Shown here one piece after another: positions 15,301 to 26,381 of a stretch of DNA of 64,000 bases. Location of the stretch: positions 59,628,688-59,692,687 of the forward strand of contig NC_092861.1 of the NCBI RefSeq assembly GCF_032062135.1. The letters are read 5' to 3'. Below the pieces are notes generated by a model that was not told where the DNA came from, did no database searches, and saw nothing but the letters and a program-made list of their open reading frames with translations. Each line of letters starts with the position of its first letter. The stretch's first letter is position 1. Both the position numbers and the translations under genes were made by a program. The stretch comes from Pyxicephalus adspersus. Lineage: Eukaryota; Chordata; Amphibia; Anura; Pyxicephalidae.

Positions 15301-17800
15301 AGTATCCTCCCTCCAAAATATCTTGTAATATTTCTCCCAGCAAAGATAGGCAGAGGGAGTTTGAAACATAATATAGACCATTAGGTCAAAACCATGGGGG
15401 ACTTTTTAAATAAACTCTAACAAAGGGTAAATCTTGCAACAGCTGGAGTCCCAGTATCCCAACCTTCAGCACGGCAACATGGACAGCAGTGCCCAAGTCC
15501 CATCTCAATGTTGAAGGTGAAAACAAATTAATGAAAAACACATTAAACTCATCTCAACCTATCAACCAGAAAATCACTGTCTGGAATTTATCTTTAAAAC
15601 TAAAAGAAAGTTAAAAGATACACTGCCATTAAATAGGATTGTTTAGGTGAATATTTTAGCAAGACCGTTGTGTTGTAAAAACACACCCCAAGTAGAGCCA
15701 TTATAGATAAATATGTAACGCTTATAAATAATAAAACCTTTATGATTCCTGCCCCTAATAAATATAAATTTGAGCTTTACTTTTCAACCAAATTAAGGGT
15801 GCAACAATAAAATGTATTCAAATAAATAAAGTAGTCTTTAAAAACAAATAAATAGAAAGAAAAAAAAATAAAAGATGACACTTTACAGTGACTAAAAACA
15901 TACCGTCTGCTGTTTACATCAGAAGACTCATGTTGAGACAATGGCCAGATATCTTCAAGAAAGAGCTCACCCTTCTTGTAAGCCACAGATGCCAGCGGTG
16001 TTAACCAGGAGAAAGTCATGAAGGAAAACAGTCCTGCATTATCCACTGGATGCTGGTGTCTGTCAAGGATATAAAGAGTACGTTGAAAACAAAACAGGAT
16101 TTTGACATCCATGTACTTGTAAATGGACAAATTTTTTTTTTTTTTTTTTACCTATACAAATAAAACAATAAATTACAAAATGAAAAAGAAAACTTACTTT
16201 GAAGTAAGCCGAAAGGGTTTCAGCAGATGTAAACCATAGTGGTATTTGCCATTATGGTGGTTCTCACTCAGGAACTGCAAGTTCGAATGCATAGAGATGT
16301 CCAAAGGAAGACCTTCTGCTCTTGCAGCCGTCTCCAAAGCATCCTGGCAATCCACAAGCTTTAAAATAAAACCACATAAAACAGGATACATTAAAACAAA
16401 GCTTAAACCAAAATGTGTTGACTAAACCAAACAACAAGTACTAGTGTAGCTGACCATATACCTTTCCTGCCACAATATTTTTAGGGCCCTGTCAGACCTA
16501 CTAACCAATTACATTTGTGAAGGTCCTTATCTGCTTAAAGAGGAACTAAATTGAAAAGTGCCTGGTAAAAAAAAAAAAAAAAAAAAAAGAATACACTTAC
16601 CTTTAATCGCGCAGTTCAGTCCGATCCATCCAGAGTTATCTTGCATCGGGTCCCGCTCGTCCCGGCATCCATCTCCGAGCCGAGATGCTCAGACATGCTC
16701 AAAAGGAGCACCCAAGAGCCTCCCGGGATGCGTGACGTAGGTATCCTGGGAGGCTTTGCATGAAACACGTCGGGTAAGAGACAACCACAACTTGGGATCA
16801 CTCTGTAAGACTGTAAACATTCTGGACAAAGGGCTACCAATATGTATATTACTATCATTTATACCTTTACCTTTGTACTTTGTTCTCTGTACTGTTGTAT
16901 ACTGAATGTTTTCCAAACCTTAAGTAAAATTGAATTATTCTTACGCCATAAAAAGCTCCACTTTATCTGTTCTTTATGATCCACTTGATTGAATAGGGGC
17001 AGGCCTATAAGCCAACAGAGAGTACTATTCTTCCCTTTTTTCACTAATTTGACACTCAGAATGGGGCATTAACAGATGTGAGGATATTAAAAAGTAAGGA
17101 AAACAGCTAAAGCTGTAGTCCATTAAGCCGTTTAGTCCATTTGTTAGAAATATTTATATTATATGAATAATAAAAGAATACTCAAAGATTCAAAAGTAAA
17201 ACTTGACAGCTGAAAGAAGAGAAAAGAAAGATGAAGATAAAAAAAAAAAAGTTTGAAAGAAAATATTTAAAAAAATGTCCATCTTTCTTCAAACTTTATC
17301 TTTAGACCCTCCTACTCACTACTAACAAAATGCATTTCTTATAAAACAAGTACTTTTTGTACTTGAGGGTCATTAATGGGATGAAATTAGAAATGTGCAT
17401 GCATTCCAAACACATACAAATTATCTATTACCATTTAAAACGCAAACATTTAAAAATGACAAACACTACTGAAAAAATGTATTTCAAAAATATTTTCATC
17501 AAAAAATTATTGTTTGCAAAATGTAAATTAATAGGCATATACAACAGATCTATTAAAAAAAATAATAATAATGAAAGAAACTGAATATGAAGTGAAAGAG
17601 GATCAATGGTCCTTGCTGAATGTGGCATCCAAGTGCTATTTAATAATACTTTACAATGATAAAACATTGCACTGCATTATACTTCCATTATAAAGATAAA
17701 TCCGGACATAGATGCTGCAAAGTAAAAATAGCCAAGGATCCTTCCTCCTCTAGTACATTTTGTATTAAAAGAGTTTCTCACTGGAGATATCAATAAATGG

Positions 17801-17835
<35 letters not shown>

Positions 17836-20800
17836 GTGACGCAGTCATACCTTAATTTTATCATTCAATCCCATTATCCCAAAATAATACAGGAAATGAA
17901 AATGTGTTTTAGCTCCTTTCTACACTAAAACAGAGTTACGCAAATCTAAATAAATGAGACTGCAAAGTAATACAGGTGGGTATAGACAATGTTTTATGTT
18001 AATTTAAATGTAAACTAGGATTGTGAAAAGGTAGAAAAAGAAAAGCCACACACTTTTACACTTGGGATGTGACAGCATGGCTGGGAGGTCTCAATAACTG
18101 GGTGGCAGCAACAAGCTGCAGGTATTGCATATCGTTCATCCACACGTGGATAGTCAATAGCAACTTTTAGCTTATGTCAACCAAGGCAATAAATGTAATG
18201 TAAAGCAGTAGAAGTCAGCAATAAATAATGCAAGGTGGGCAAGACACTGAGAATAACATACAAGAATTGTACCGGTTCCTTTGCATCGTCTTCAACTAAT
18301 ACTATGACTCCCCCCACCCTCCATTCACTGTGTACTATTGAACCCTCCACAAAAATGTAGGCAAAACACCAAAACCACCACCCCACATGAACCATATCTA
18401 CCCCTAAGCCCCCACTACTACTGCTAATGGTAGTTGATCCTCTGCCAAACACTTGACATTGCATCCAAGGCCAACTCTCCTGCACCTTCACCACAGAACC
18501 TTTACTCACTCTTCTGCTCCCACCACTGTACCTGGATTCTCCCCCTGCTGACACTCCTTGCAAATTAGGTTCAACAAACACACATTTTCTAGTTTTTATA
18601 GATGAAAAAAATTCCAAACACAAAAATGCTAAATAGAGAGTTAAGGGAAAACCAGATCAAACCAAGCCATGCATTGCTTCAAAGCCATCTGCCTTCAAGC
18701 CACATTTTACCTGAAGTTGTAGGATAAATGAGGCGGGCAGATTTCTGGGGTTCTACAGTGTTTAAATAGGTTATATGTAGCCCCAAACAATTCAAAAACC
18801 ATTTTCCCACTGCTGATGATCACATTGCTAAATAACATAATTCCTCCTATAGATAACACTCTCGCCCGATAAGCGGTATCGGCCAATTATCGGGCGAAAA
18901 TCTGCCGTGTGTACAGTCGGTCGTCGTCCATCGTCCGACTACCGTCCTGGCGGATCCATGGACGATGGACGACGACCGATCCTAATGAAAGGGAAGGGGA
19001 GAGCGCGCAGCAGGGTGCCGCTCCGTCGCTCTCCCCCTCCCCTCTCCATAGAGCATGAACGGTGCTGTATGTACAGCATCGTTCATGCATCGTGCAGTCT
19101 TTTCTCGTTGGAAAGGATCGTGAAAGATCCTTTCCAACGAGAAAAATTGCAGGTGTGTATGCAGCTTTACAGAAGTCAGATTTCTTTATAGATTAGTACA
19201 GATTTCTGTAAGAAGCAAAAGATACAATAGGTAAATAATATTGTTTTAAGCCATTGTTTTGTATTTTCAGCTTACAGATCTCTAGGAATACTGTATTTCT
19301 AGGTTTAGAAAGGTTTGAAATGCTACCTAAATGATATCTCATTATTATAAATAGATTATTCTTGCGACATGAAGCTTGCACACAACCATGTGATTCGTGT
19401 TGTAGCAATCGGGCCCCTTGCAACTTAAGCAAAAAATAATTATGCATAAATAGAAATGGCTGTCTAGACTAAAAATCTGTTTAAAAAGCAACAAAAAAAA
19501 CATTAAATGGTTTAAAGAGGAAGTTTACTCATGCAAAATTTCTGACTGTAAATAAGCAAAAAATACTGTGCTAAGCATTTAGGGCTCAATAACCTATTGT
19601 TACTTCTGCATCTCGTGCAAAAATTCTCACTTTTTAGAAGCACAAAACACTATACTAAGCATTTATGTCTCAAAATCCTTAACACTGCCTGAATCATCAT
19701 ATGATGATCAAAAGACTATTGAATGCCCAAGAAACAGACATGTATAGTGAAAAAAACTTGGAATACAAGTAGAAAAGATAGTTTGACCCAGTACCTCTGC
19801 TTTATATAAAGGTAACTGGGTAGAATGTTTATCTTAAACATACAAAAATGAGAGTGCCTCCGCTTCATGCTAGGGTAATAGGGTAGAAGGTTTGGTTTCC
19901 TCATGAACACCTTAGTCATTGCATTACCATGGCTGCAACTGGTTAAGGTCTCCTAGCGTACAACACAAACAGCCAGAGGTAAAGTGTTTAAAAGTTAAAC
20001 TTGACAAGTGTAAGTCAGTTTATACTGCTGTACAGGTTTTAAAGGAAATATTTTTACCCCACTTAAGCATGTATATGCAATGGATTTCTGCTACACATGG
20101 GCAGAACAATACCAATCAACTAAATTCCTCACTTGGAAAGCCTTTTAAATTCTATACAACCTCTTAACAAAACATTTCTTTCCAGAATCCACCACTTTTA
20201 TTTGCATGTATGTAGTTATTTGTATATGCATGAATTTGAAACTTGAATATTTCAAATAAATGGAAGGTTTTTATTTTGGTTTTCTGGTTAAAAGTATAAC
20301 ATATTTGAGTTGCATTTAACAGAAATCTGGTCTCCTATCATTCCTTATATATTCTCCACTAGATTTTTTTTTCCTTTAGGAGTATTTTGTGTTGTTTTGT
20401 ATCAGATTATGTATAAATTATTACAAGTTTATAAAATATTTTAATAAATGGGTACACAATGTACTTTACTCACTACATTGCCGTTGATAGTTTATTGATG
20501 TAATATTGTTGGAGAGACCATAATAGAGAAACATTATGGGGGGGGGGGTTGCAGAGGCAATTTGAATTACTACTGAGAAGCTGTATGGCAGCTGTAAGTA
20601 TTTGATGTGTGGATTAAGAAATGTATACATTTGATCAGTGCCACACTAATGCTAACTGCTGAAGTTCTGGAGCTGGGTTTGAGATTTAGTGAATTTTCTT
20701 CTGGGGCTCCTTGAAACAACTGCATGCTAAGATGTGGCAGGACCATCTGACTTCTGCTAAAACAAGTTGCTTGGCTTAAGTGTCATGAAGTAAAGCTAAC

Positions 20801-23800
20801 CAATAACATGTTAAGTTTTGTCCTGTTGCCAAAGAGGCAATCAATCAATTAGAGTGCGGCTGTCCTTGTAAATTCTATATGCCAAGGCTATCTAAATAAA
20901 GAAGGGCACAATGCCAGATAATTCATCAACTAGAAGAGTAAGAAGAGGATCACAATAGGTATGACTGGCTGAACAACAGGGCCCAAGGGACAGAGGAACA
21001 AGGAAGTGGGAAGGGGTTTCTGTCAGTGCTGATTCACCATGACAAATGCAATTACTATCAGAATTAAATCATTACATTCCAAAGCTTTTCACAATTTTTT
21101 AAAGCTTGCTTGCAAACAAGCTGACAATTTATTTATTAACCTGTACAATATTTTACAACAACCTTTCTTAACACAAAATAGGTAAAATAATGATTAGGAA
21201 GGTACATGTCATTTAACACTTTAGGAAACAAAATTACCAAGATGTGCATAGGATAAACCTTCTCAAATGTATTGCTATAGGCAATCCTTACAAAAAAAAT
21301 GTGTTTAAAGTTAAAAAAAGAAAAAAAAAACACTTCCAAAAAAATGTAAACAATAAAAAAGGGCTCATGTGACTACATAAAGACATCTGCAGAAAGTCCT
21401 ATACAAAGGGGGGGACCAAAATTGAATTACTAAGCCCAACTTTTTTTTTCTCAATGACGTGTTTGAATGTTCCTCTACATTTTTAATAAAGGCACTCCTA
21501 TTTAACAAACAAGGAACATAACAGTGCAGTCAAGCAATTAGCTTACTTACGCTAAAAGCTTGGATTACACTATTCTTTGGACCAACTGGGGTTTAATATG
21601 GGTAAAAAAATTTTAATCCTTGTCCAATTTTCTCCACTACTTCTTGTTATAGCTTCTTTGTTATTAAATAATTGTATTTGAGTACTTTTTGTCTGTTTGG
21701 CTTAAATAAACCCCTTCATCACTATTTTATTTTAATTTTATTTTATTTTTTAAATGAATTCTCCATGCTACGAATTATAAGGTTATATGTTATAGTTATG
21801 GCAAGAAAGACTTTTAGTAATTTCTTGTTTCTGTGATCAAGACTGAAAGAGATGGAAACCTCCCTAAGGGGGAACACATACAGATATAGACAATAAATAG
21901 TTTGAGTTCTTCCCTACTACATACAAAACATTTTTCTATTTTACTAGTAAAAAGGTAAAGCATAGAGTACAATCACAAAATATTTATGATAATGTTGATA
22001 ATGAACATTTGAACAGTTTCTCACAGCTATAGGTAATAAAATGTAGTAGTACAAAAACAAAGAAGAGAAAATTCAGTTTACCATGTTGACCTAGAAGAAA
22101 ACAAATATTAATTTTACATATCCCCAGAAGCCTAGTAGATTTTAGTCTCAGTTGAAACTCAAGTCAGCAAAATCCCCACCTTTAGCCATGACAACCAAAT
22201 ATAGGTGAAACGTCACTCTCCTCTCCACACATTCACAGCTCAGAAAAAAGCTTTAGCCAAACAAATGAGATAGAAAACATATACATAGACTTCATCCTTA
22301 CAATATCAATTGAAAACATTTGTAGAATTGTACACAAATATCAGTAGACAGTCATATAAGTTCACATTGTTGGCCTTGCACCTGGCTTTTTAAGCATCAA
22401 CAATAAATTGCTTGCAAAGGAGAAAAACATGTAAACACGCTATGTACTTGTAGGACTGTGTAAACCTCACACACACAGTTCATGTACTAATCTGGGTTCT
22501 ATAGTCAACAACTATAAATTTATTCTCTGTAAATATTTTTGAATTGAAAAACTATTTTCCCTTGCTCTATCTTCTGTGCTATTTATAGGCAGTGAACATT
22601 ACACAGGACTGTATACCAGCACGTGAAAAATAAACTCTACATGAATGCACCTTGCATATTACATGTAGGCACACAGAAATAACTTCCTAAAATACTCAGA
22701 GTAAAAGACAGTAGAACTACACTACAAAATTAATAAACTGTAAAAATGTTTAAATTGGTCCTCTCCTCCTCCTGTGTCACTGTCTGTATCAGTCTGTCAT
22801 TAGCAACCCCCATTTAATGTACAGCGCAGCATAATGTTAGCACTATATAAATCCTGTTTAATAATATTAGGTTTTCAGTTTCCCATAAAGACATCAAAAT
22901 AGGTCATCAACCTACATATAGGACAATTGTGAAATATTTTTAATGTGTTCTGTACATGAATGACTGCATTCCACAACACTCCTTGGTTAAGCTAATAAGA
23001 GGTCACATTCCCTGAGGTTCACTATTGTTTTTACCCTAAAAAAAGATTAAAGCTCACTTGAACACTGACCTTACTCCTGACCCAACAACTAGATTTAGAA
23101 CATCTTCAGCCATTTCATAATAAAATTTTCTCGCATTTTCTCGCACTTTTGTATAGGTATTTGTGCTCCCATTGTTATTTCCGATTATTACATTATTTGT
23201 TAACAATTTACCATTATCATACATTATATAGAAGCAAACCTTTCTGATTGTTGGCAACCATGGCAACAAAAAAATTCTCACTTAAAAAGGCAAAGAAATT
23301 ATTTATATTCCTAGGTTAATATATATCGCTTACCTTAATGAAAGTATAATTATCTTTTCCTGTTTAGGTACATACAAACCTGGAATTCAGATGTATATTT
23401 ACTTACAAGATGCATAAAGCAGCTTGAGATGAAAAATCCTCTTTTTTAAAAAATGTTAATATAATATGCTATTTTATTGAATGAATTATTGGGACAGACG
23501 GCAGCCTATTTAAAAAGCAGCTTAGAGAATTATTTCATCTTCCCTTTTCATGTGCTAGACACACACACAAAAATATGTGCCATTTCTTTGGTTTCTATTA
23601 TTTAAGTAAATGCAATTATTAGCAGGCCATCGTAACCATGGATAACTGAGTAATATCAATTTGATTGTGCTTGGAAAATACTATTACATACTAAGAGTGA
23701 AAAGTATGAAAACCACTAGCTAGCTAGCACACAATCCAATTTTCTGCCAGGCAGCCCTTGACGGGCTTTCACATAAACAAGCTTTCTCAAATATTCTGTG

Positions 23801-26335
23801 CTTCAAAGCATATTCAAACAGGCAAACCAACTACCAGGGCAGGAACAAAACACTTTTGTGTGTGACAGTTAGACAAAGATATCAACGTAAAAGGAAACCA
23901 ACAAGGGATTGTTGTATGCAGTGCTGCTGAAATGTTCATTATTATTTTCCAGAGTTCTTTCACTGATGTAAAAAGTGTGAGGAGAACAATAATGTACTGT
24001 TCACATCTACATGATTTGTGTGTGGCGTGCTTAAAAAAAATTCCGCTCGCTGCATTTCTGTTGTAGGCTTTCACACGGTAAATGTGTAGCAAAAAAATAA
24101 AAACAACAGAGCTATGAACTGACACTTATTTTTAAACTAGATAGATCTCCCTGTCAAGAAAGTTGTAGAACAGGCTTAACTGCAACTCTGGTTACTAGAT
24201 GGGTGGAGGATGGTGGTGCTACATCTTAGGTCATAACTTAGGTCAGTTAATGGCTCCATTCCCATTGCACAAGGCATGGGGGCTTGAAGCAACAATCTTG
24301 AAGCAACAGGAAGACATAATGTTTTGGCAATGATAAGGTATTACACAACTCAGGGGGTATATAAAAGTGCTAGGAATTTAGGCTTATGTCTGCCTTGTCC
24401 CTGCCCCCTCCCACCATAGTTCTTTGGTGGACCAGATCATCCTTTGTTGGCTCTAAACAATTTTGAATTTGATAATTTATTTCAGTCACACGTGCATCTT
24501 GATCTTGCGTACCATGATACTGAAGGGTAGGGCCAAGAATTGTGTCGTTTGGACTGATCATACAATAATATCTCTGCTCACTAGAAGTGGTATTCTGGAC
24601 ATTCTAAGTTTCTTGGAAAGGGCTTATAGAATAAGTAGTCCATAAAACACCAGTAACATCACAAACAAGAGCTGTCTGCTTGTAAATGTTTCCACAAATT
24701 AACCTTTTTTTTTTTTTACACTTGGAGCTGCTGCACATTATCATGTGTCCTAGAATTACGGAAGGCTATGGATTCGGTTACGGTTTATGGTTGGACCTCC
24801 CATTAGGTCTACACTATTAGCAACCCCCTTCCCAAATTCAAAAGTGCTTCTGGGAAGTAAAGGGGACATCACCATGCGTCACAAGTTAGATGGGGGCTGC
24901 AATTCCCATGAAAATGCATTTCAGTCTAGTGCAAGAACTTTTTCCTGTGGAATTTTTCTGCACAGAACGATAAAGCAGCTTCATTGCCTCCAACATCACA
25001 GCCTTCAAGTGACATCAGTGGTGCTTCTGCTACTTTCTAGCCACAAAACAGCAAAAGATGATGTGATTGCTAAAACAAAGTCAAAACAGTCTATTCTACA
25101 TTTTGGAGCCAATAGGAGTAAACAAGAGGAACAGAGTGTTCTTTACTTCTTGTTTTATTGTTACTGCCTCAATGTAAACTGAGTTTTTTTACAACATAGC
25201 CATGGACAGGTATAAAAAGTGGAGGTATATACAAGTGCATTCACATACTTGCAACACCTTTCATTAACTTCCACTTCCGCCAAATACAGGGCAAAAATTT
25301 CTCGGTAGTATGAAATTTTGCTGTTAATCATGTTCTAATTCACTGGCAAACAGAAAAGTGTCCCAATTTTTGTTTAGTTACCATTCATTTTATGGCCTTA
25401 TCATGTAAAGAAACTGTTACATATAGCCCATTAAAAATCAATATTTTAGGAAAACCTAAGTATATACTTAGGTAACACCTAGTGCATGTCCTAAAACAGC
25501 ATTTGTTTCTGGTGTGACAGATCAGAGCTGTCAAAAACAAGCAGTTAGTAACATATTTAAAACAAGCACACAAACATATACATGCAGCCAACAAGCATGC
25601 ACAAAAAAAAAAAAAATAATTTAAAAGAAAATGAATCTTTATTAGCAACTCAGAAGTACAAATTACTTTAACTTGTAAAAAGATAAACAGGAAGAAATCA
25701 GATGATTTTTTAGTGGCATTTCTACATATTGCGGTTTTGAAAGTTAGCAGTGACTGCCACATTTTATGCCCTAGGTTTATATTCGAGTTGTAGTATATTT
25801 CCTGTTTTTTTTTCCTGGTAGGTACCTTGATTTGAGTATATGATACTATACATCGAAACAAATATTTGAAAAAAAAATTGTAAAAAGTGGACTATTATAG
25901 TTTTAATTTAATCACAGACAAGAAAAGAGTATCAACTAAACACCATTTTTTATGCTCGAAAGCAAGCTGTTGCCATCACTTGGGTATTGAAAAACCAATA
26001 TACTAAGTATTTAGAGCTTAAATTAAAAATTATTAGAATACACAAAAAGAAGAACTATCTTTTTAAAGGTTTTGAGCTTCTGGTTAGTCTGAATATACAA
26101 GCAAACACATCTTGAAGCAATAAAAAGTAGTCTAAAAACATTAAATCATTATTAGATCACAAGATAATATATCAATTAGAATTGACCATTTAAAAACAAA
26201 GCTGACCTGTGATTTTTTCTTCTGATATTTGAAGTCCTCTTGTTGATTTTTCTCATCTTTGTTGTCCTGCTGCAGAACATCTCTGTACCCCATGCTGGGT
26301 ATGACATATTCGACTCCTAAATCTAAATCTTTCAT
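2210..26335 (-). CDS. ABCC5: ABCC5 / MRP5 ABC transporter, 5' half (coding exons 2-13)
   Basis: ATP-driven plasma-membrane exporter of organic anions, including cyclic nucleotides and nucleotide analogues (known for the family). Twelve exons on the minus strand, each with AG acceptor and GT donor, join in phase into 651 codons plus two bases. That is about 45% of the usual ~1,437 residues. Order seen: cytosolic N terminus (1-150), membrane domain 1 (about 165-460), a charged Lys-rich linker (about 475-585), then the start of nucleotide-binding domain 1 with Walker A GSVGSGKT (594-601) and Q-loop YVAQQAW. The ABC signature, Walker B, membrane domain 2 and NBD2 lie beyond the left edge. Each exon reads as close to vertebrate ABCC5 from memory. 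The start codon is the Met of [10 protein letters not shown], matching the family start. No frameshift or stop was found inside the exons. It is transcribed divergently from the HTR3-like gene. Confidence 0.97.
2335..3503. other. ABCC5 intron 12
   Basis: AT-rich intron of 1.2 kb whose only recognised content is the R3 repeat at 3297-3436. Confidence 0.8.
3297..3436 (+). repeat. interspersed repeat fragment, family R3
   Basis: Second fragment of the family also seen at 1-117: TTTACAGGCCTA, then AAATTTCAATG, GTACCGCTTTTG, AAACTACGGCCATAATCAG. It ends 68 bp short of ABCC5 exon 12. Confidence 0.5.
3504..3575 (-). CDS. ABCC5: ABCC5 exon 12 (Walker A of NBD1)
   Basis: 24 codons (587-610), [20 protein letters not shown]. 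The Walker A P-loop GSVGSGKT is intact, including the catalytic Lys. Acceptor CCAG, donor GTAATA, phase 0 at both ends. Confidence 0.95.
3673..4023 (-). CDS. ABCC5: ABCC5 exon 11 (linker before NBD1)
   Basis: 117 codons (470-586). Begins [10 protein letters not shown], continues through a Lys-rich, probably disordered stretch ([15 protein letters not shown]) and ends [14 protein letters not shown] at the NBD1 entrance. This long charged insert is characteristic of MRP5. Acceptor CAG, donor GTGAGC. Confidence 0.95.
4918..5025 (-). CDS. ABCC5: ABCC5 exon 10
   Basis: 36 codons (434-469): [20 protein letters not shown] through [13 protein letters not shown], the end of membrane domain 1. The acceptor CATAG follows an exceptionally T-rich tract on the transcribed strand and the donor is GTATTT. 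Phase 0 at both ends. Confidence 0.93.
5643..5840. mobile_element. palindromic foldback MITE, family P (copy 1)
   Basis: Starts GGGTCTGATTTAATAAAAGC and ends in the reverse complement of the same sequence (TTAGGCTC). The arms share TGGAGAGC, CCTGGAATGG and GGTCCAGG blocks with four other copies in the window. Flanks are AGT and AGA, so the 3-bp duplication seen at the other copies is decayed here. Non-coding. Confidence 0.75.
6435..6583 (-). CDS. ABCC5: ABCC5 exon 9
   Basis: Residues 384-433. [18 protein letters not shown] is followed by the long hydrophobic helix region [20 protein letters not shown]. Acceptor TTTGCAG, donor CAG|GTAACA, ends in phase 0. Confidence 0.95.
7100..7375 (+). pseudogene. 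Tc1/mariner-like transposase, C-terminal remnant
   Basis: The plus strand reads as a broken Tc1-type transposase C terminus: a region like [13 protein letters not shown], then [19 protein letters not shown], where the Glu of IEMLWQDLK matches the third acid of the DD34E triad. Stops and frameshifts follow, and there is no N-terminal half or terminal repeat nearby. An old fossil in ABCC5 intron 8. Confidence 0.75.
8443..8590 (-). CDS. ABCC5: ABCC5 exon 8
   Basis: Residues 335-383, [14 protein letters not shown]...[19 protein letters not shown]. This is the typical intracellular coupling helix of ABCC membrane domains. Acceptor ACAG, donor A|GTAAGT, ends in phase 1. Confidence 0.95.
8591..10614. 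other. ABCC5 introns 6 and 7 (excluding exon 7)
   Basis: AT-rich intron sequence with homopolymer A/T runs. No element or extra exon recognised. Confidence 0.7.
9463..9636 (-). CDS. ABCC5: ABCC5 exon 7
   Basis: 58 codons (277-334), phase 0. [16 protein letters not shown] is followed by two hydrophobic helices, including [20 protein letters not shown]. Acceptor CAG, donor GTAAGT. Confidence 0.95.
10615..10848 (-). CDS. ABCC5: ABCC5 exon 6
   Basis: Exactly 78 codons (199-276), phase 0 at both ends. Reads [12 protein letters not shown], then helix [15 protein letters not shown] and the conserved coupling region [17 protein letters not shown]. Acceptor TGTAG, donor GTGTGT. Confidence 0.95.
10849..15052. 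other. ABCC5 intron 5
   Basis: A 4.2-kb AT-rich intron. It contains a short (TA)n run at about 12,345-12,372, an A-rich run at 12,978-13,018 and a poly-A at 14,676-14,693. No coding exon or recognised transposon. Confidence 0.7.
15053..15200 (-). CDS. ABCC5: ABCC5 exon 5 (start of membrane domain 1)
   Basis: Residues 149-198, reading [13 protein letters not shown] through the hydrophobic stretch [19 protein letters not shown], the first helix of the core membrane domain. Acceptor CAG, donor GTAAGT, ends in phase 0. Confidence 0.95.
15201..15903. other. ABCC5 intron 4
   Basis: A 703-bp intron. Nothing recognised in it. Confidence 0.8.
15904..16059 (-). CDS. ABCC5: ABCC5 exon 4
   Basis: Residues 97-148, containing [18 protein letters not shown] and the ESSDVNSRR segment just before the first membrane domain. 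Acceptor GACAG, donor GTATGT. It enters in phase 2 and leaves in phase 2. Confidence 0.95.
16198..16358 (-). CDS. ABCC5: ABCC5 exon 3
   Basis: Residues 44-96. Begins [16 protein letters not shown] after a TTTTAAAG acceptor and ends in phase 2 before GTAAGT. The [14 protein letters not shown] block is a hallmark of the MRP5 N terminus. It is separated from exon 4 by only 138 bp of intron, against 9.8 kb before exon 2. Confidence 0.95.
16538..16770 (+). repeat. interspersed repeat family F2, copy 1
   Basis: Contains the shared blocks CAGTCCG, ATCGGGTC, CGTCC(C/T)GGCATCC, AAAAGGAGCACC, CTCCCGGGATGC and TGACGTAGGTAT, in the same order as 51.78-52.09 kb. The upstream part includes a 20-base poly-A. 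More GC-rich than its intron surroundings. Confidence 0.7.
18177..18623 (-). other. unrecognised 148-codon open frame
   Basis: Open on the minus strand with a Met start and Gly/Ser/Val-rich composition. I recognise no domain. The opposite strand is Pro/Thr/His-rich with CCACC and CACCAC runs, which can keep the complementary frame open by chance. There is no splice context with ABCC5. Most likely chance or a transposon remnant. Confidence 0.2.
18860..19165. mobile_element. foldback MITE, TAA-flanked family H (copy 1, three hairpins)
   Basis: Shares the internal GAACGGTGCTGTATGTACAGC, CGTTCATG and AAGGATC...GATCCTTTCCAAC blocks, and the right end GTGTGTATGCAGC, with copies at 35.8, 41.8 and 50.4 kb. 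It contains three perfect stems: 18862-18872/18887-18897, 18917-18936/18960-18979 (20 bp) and 19103-19119/19126-19142 (17 bp). The left terminus is unclear. Non-coding. Confidence 0.75.
19532..19699. repeat. imperfect tandem duplication, two units of about 84 bp
   Basis: TGCAAAATTTCT...TAAGCATTTAGGGCTCAA at 19532 recurs as TGCAAAAATTCT...TAAGCATTTATGTCTCAA at 19616. Units differ at scattered positions. No coding potential. Confidence 0.6.
22757..22868 (+). repeat. SINE-like interspersed repeat F3, copy 1
   Basis: Carries CTCCTGTGTCACTGTCTGTAT, GTCTGTCATT, AATGTACAGCGC and a CTATATAAAT end, matching 52.735-52.848 kb. The CTATATAA tail also resembles 41.48-41.58 kb. It looks like the 3' end of a widespread non-autonomous retroelement. 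Confidence 0.6.
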
Positions 26336-26381
26336 CTTCCCTTAGCATTGATTGCCTCTAGTGATGCAAACTTGGCAAAAA
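26207..26381 (-). CDS. ABCC5: ABCC5 exon 2, with start codon
   Basis: Coding part is 26207-26335 (43 codons, [10 protein letters not shown]...KSQ) and 26336-26381 is 5' UTR. The acceptor is a long pyrimidine run ending in CAG and the donor is CAG|GTCAGC. The exon ends in phase 0. The encoded N terminus is hydrophilic and Lys/Gln-rich at its end, as in family members. Confidence 0.92.

Larger units (their letters stand above)
16359..26206. other. ABCC5 intron 2 (9.8 kb)
   Basis: The largest ABCC5 intron in the window. Recognised contents: family F2 repeat (16.54-16.77 kb), poly-A (17.81-17.83 kb), triple-hairpin foldback element (18.86-19.17 kb), an 84-bp tandem duplication (19.53-19.70 kb) and a SINE-like repeat (22.76-22.87 kb). 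An unrecognised minus-strand reading frame spans 18,177-18,623. The rest shows no gene. Confidence 0.7.

Noticed and set aside
25385..25861. 158-codon minus-strand frame in ABCC5 intron 2
   Set aside because: Phe/Cys/Leu-rich from a T-rich strand, with no domain or splice context. Consistent with a chance frame.
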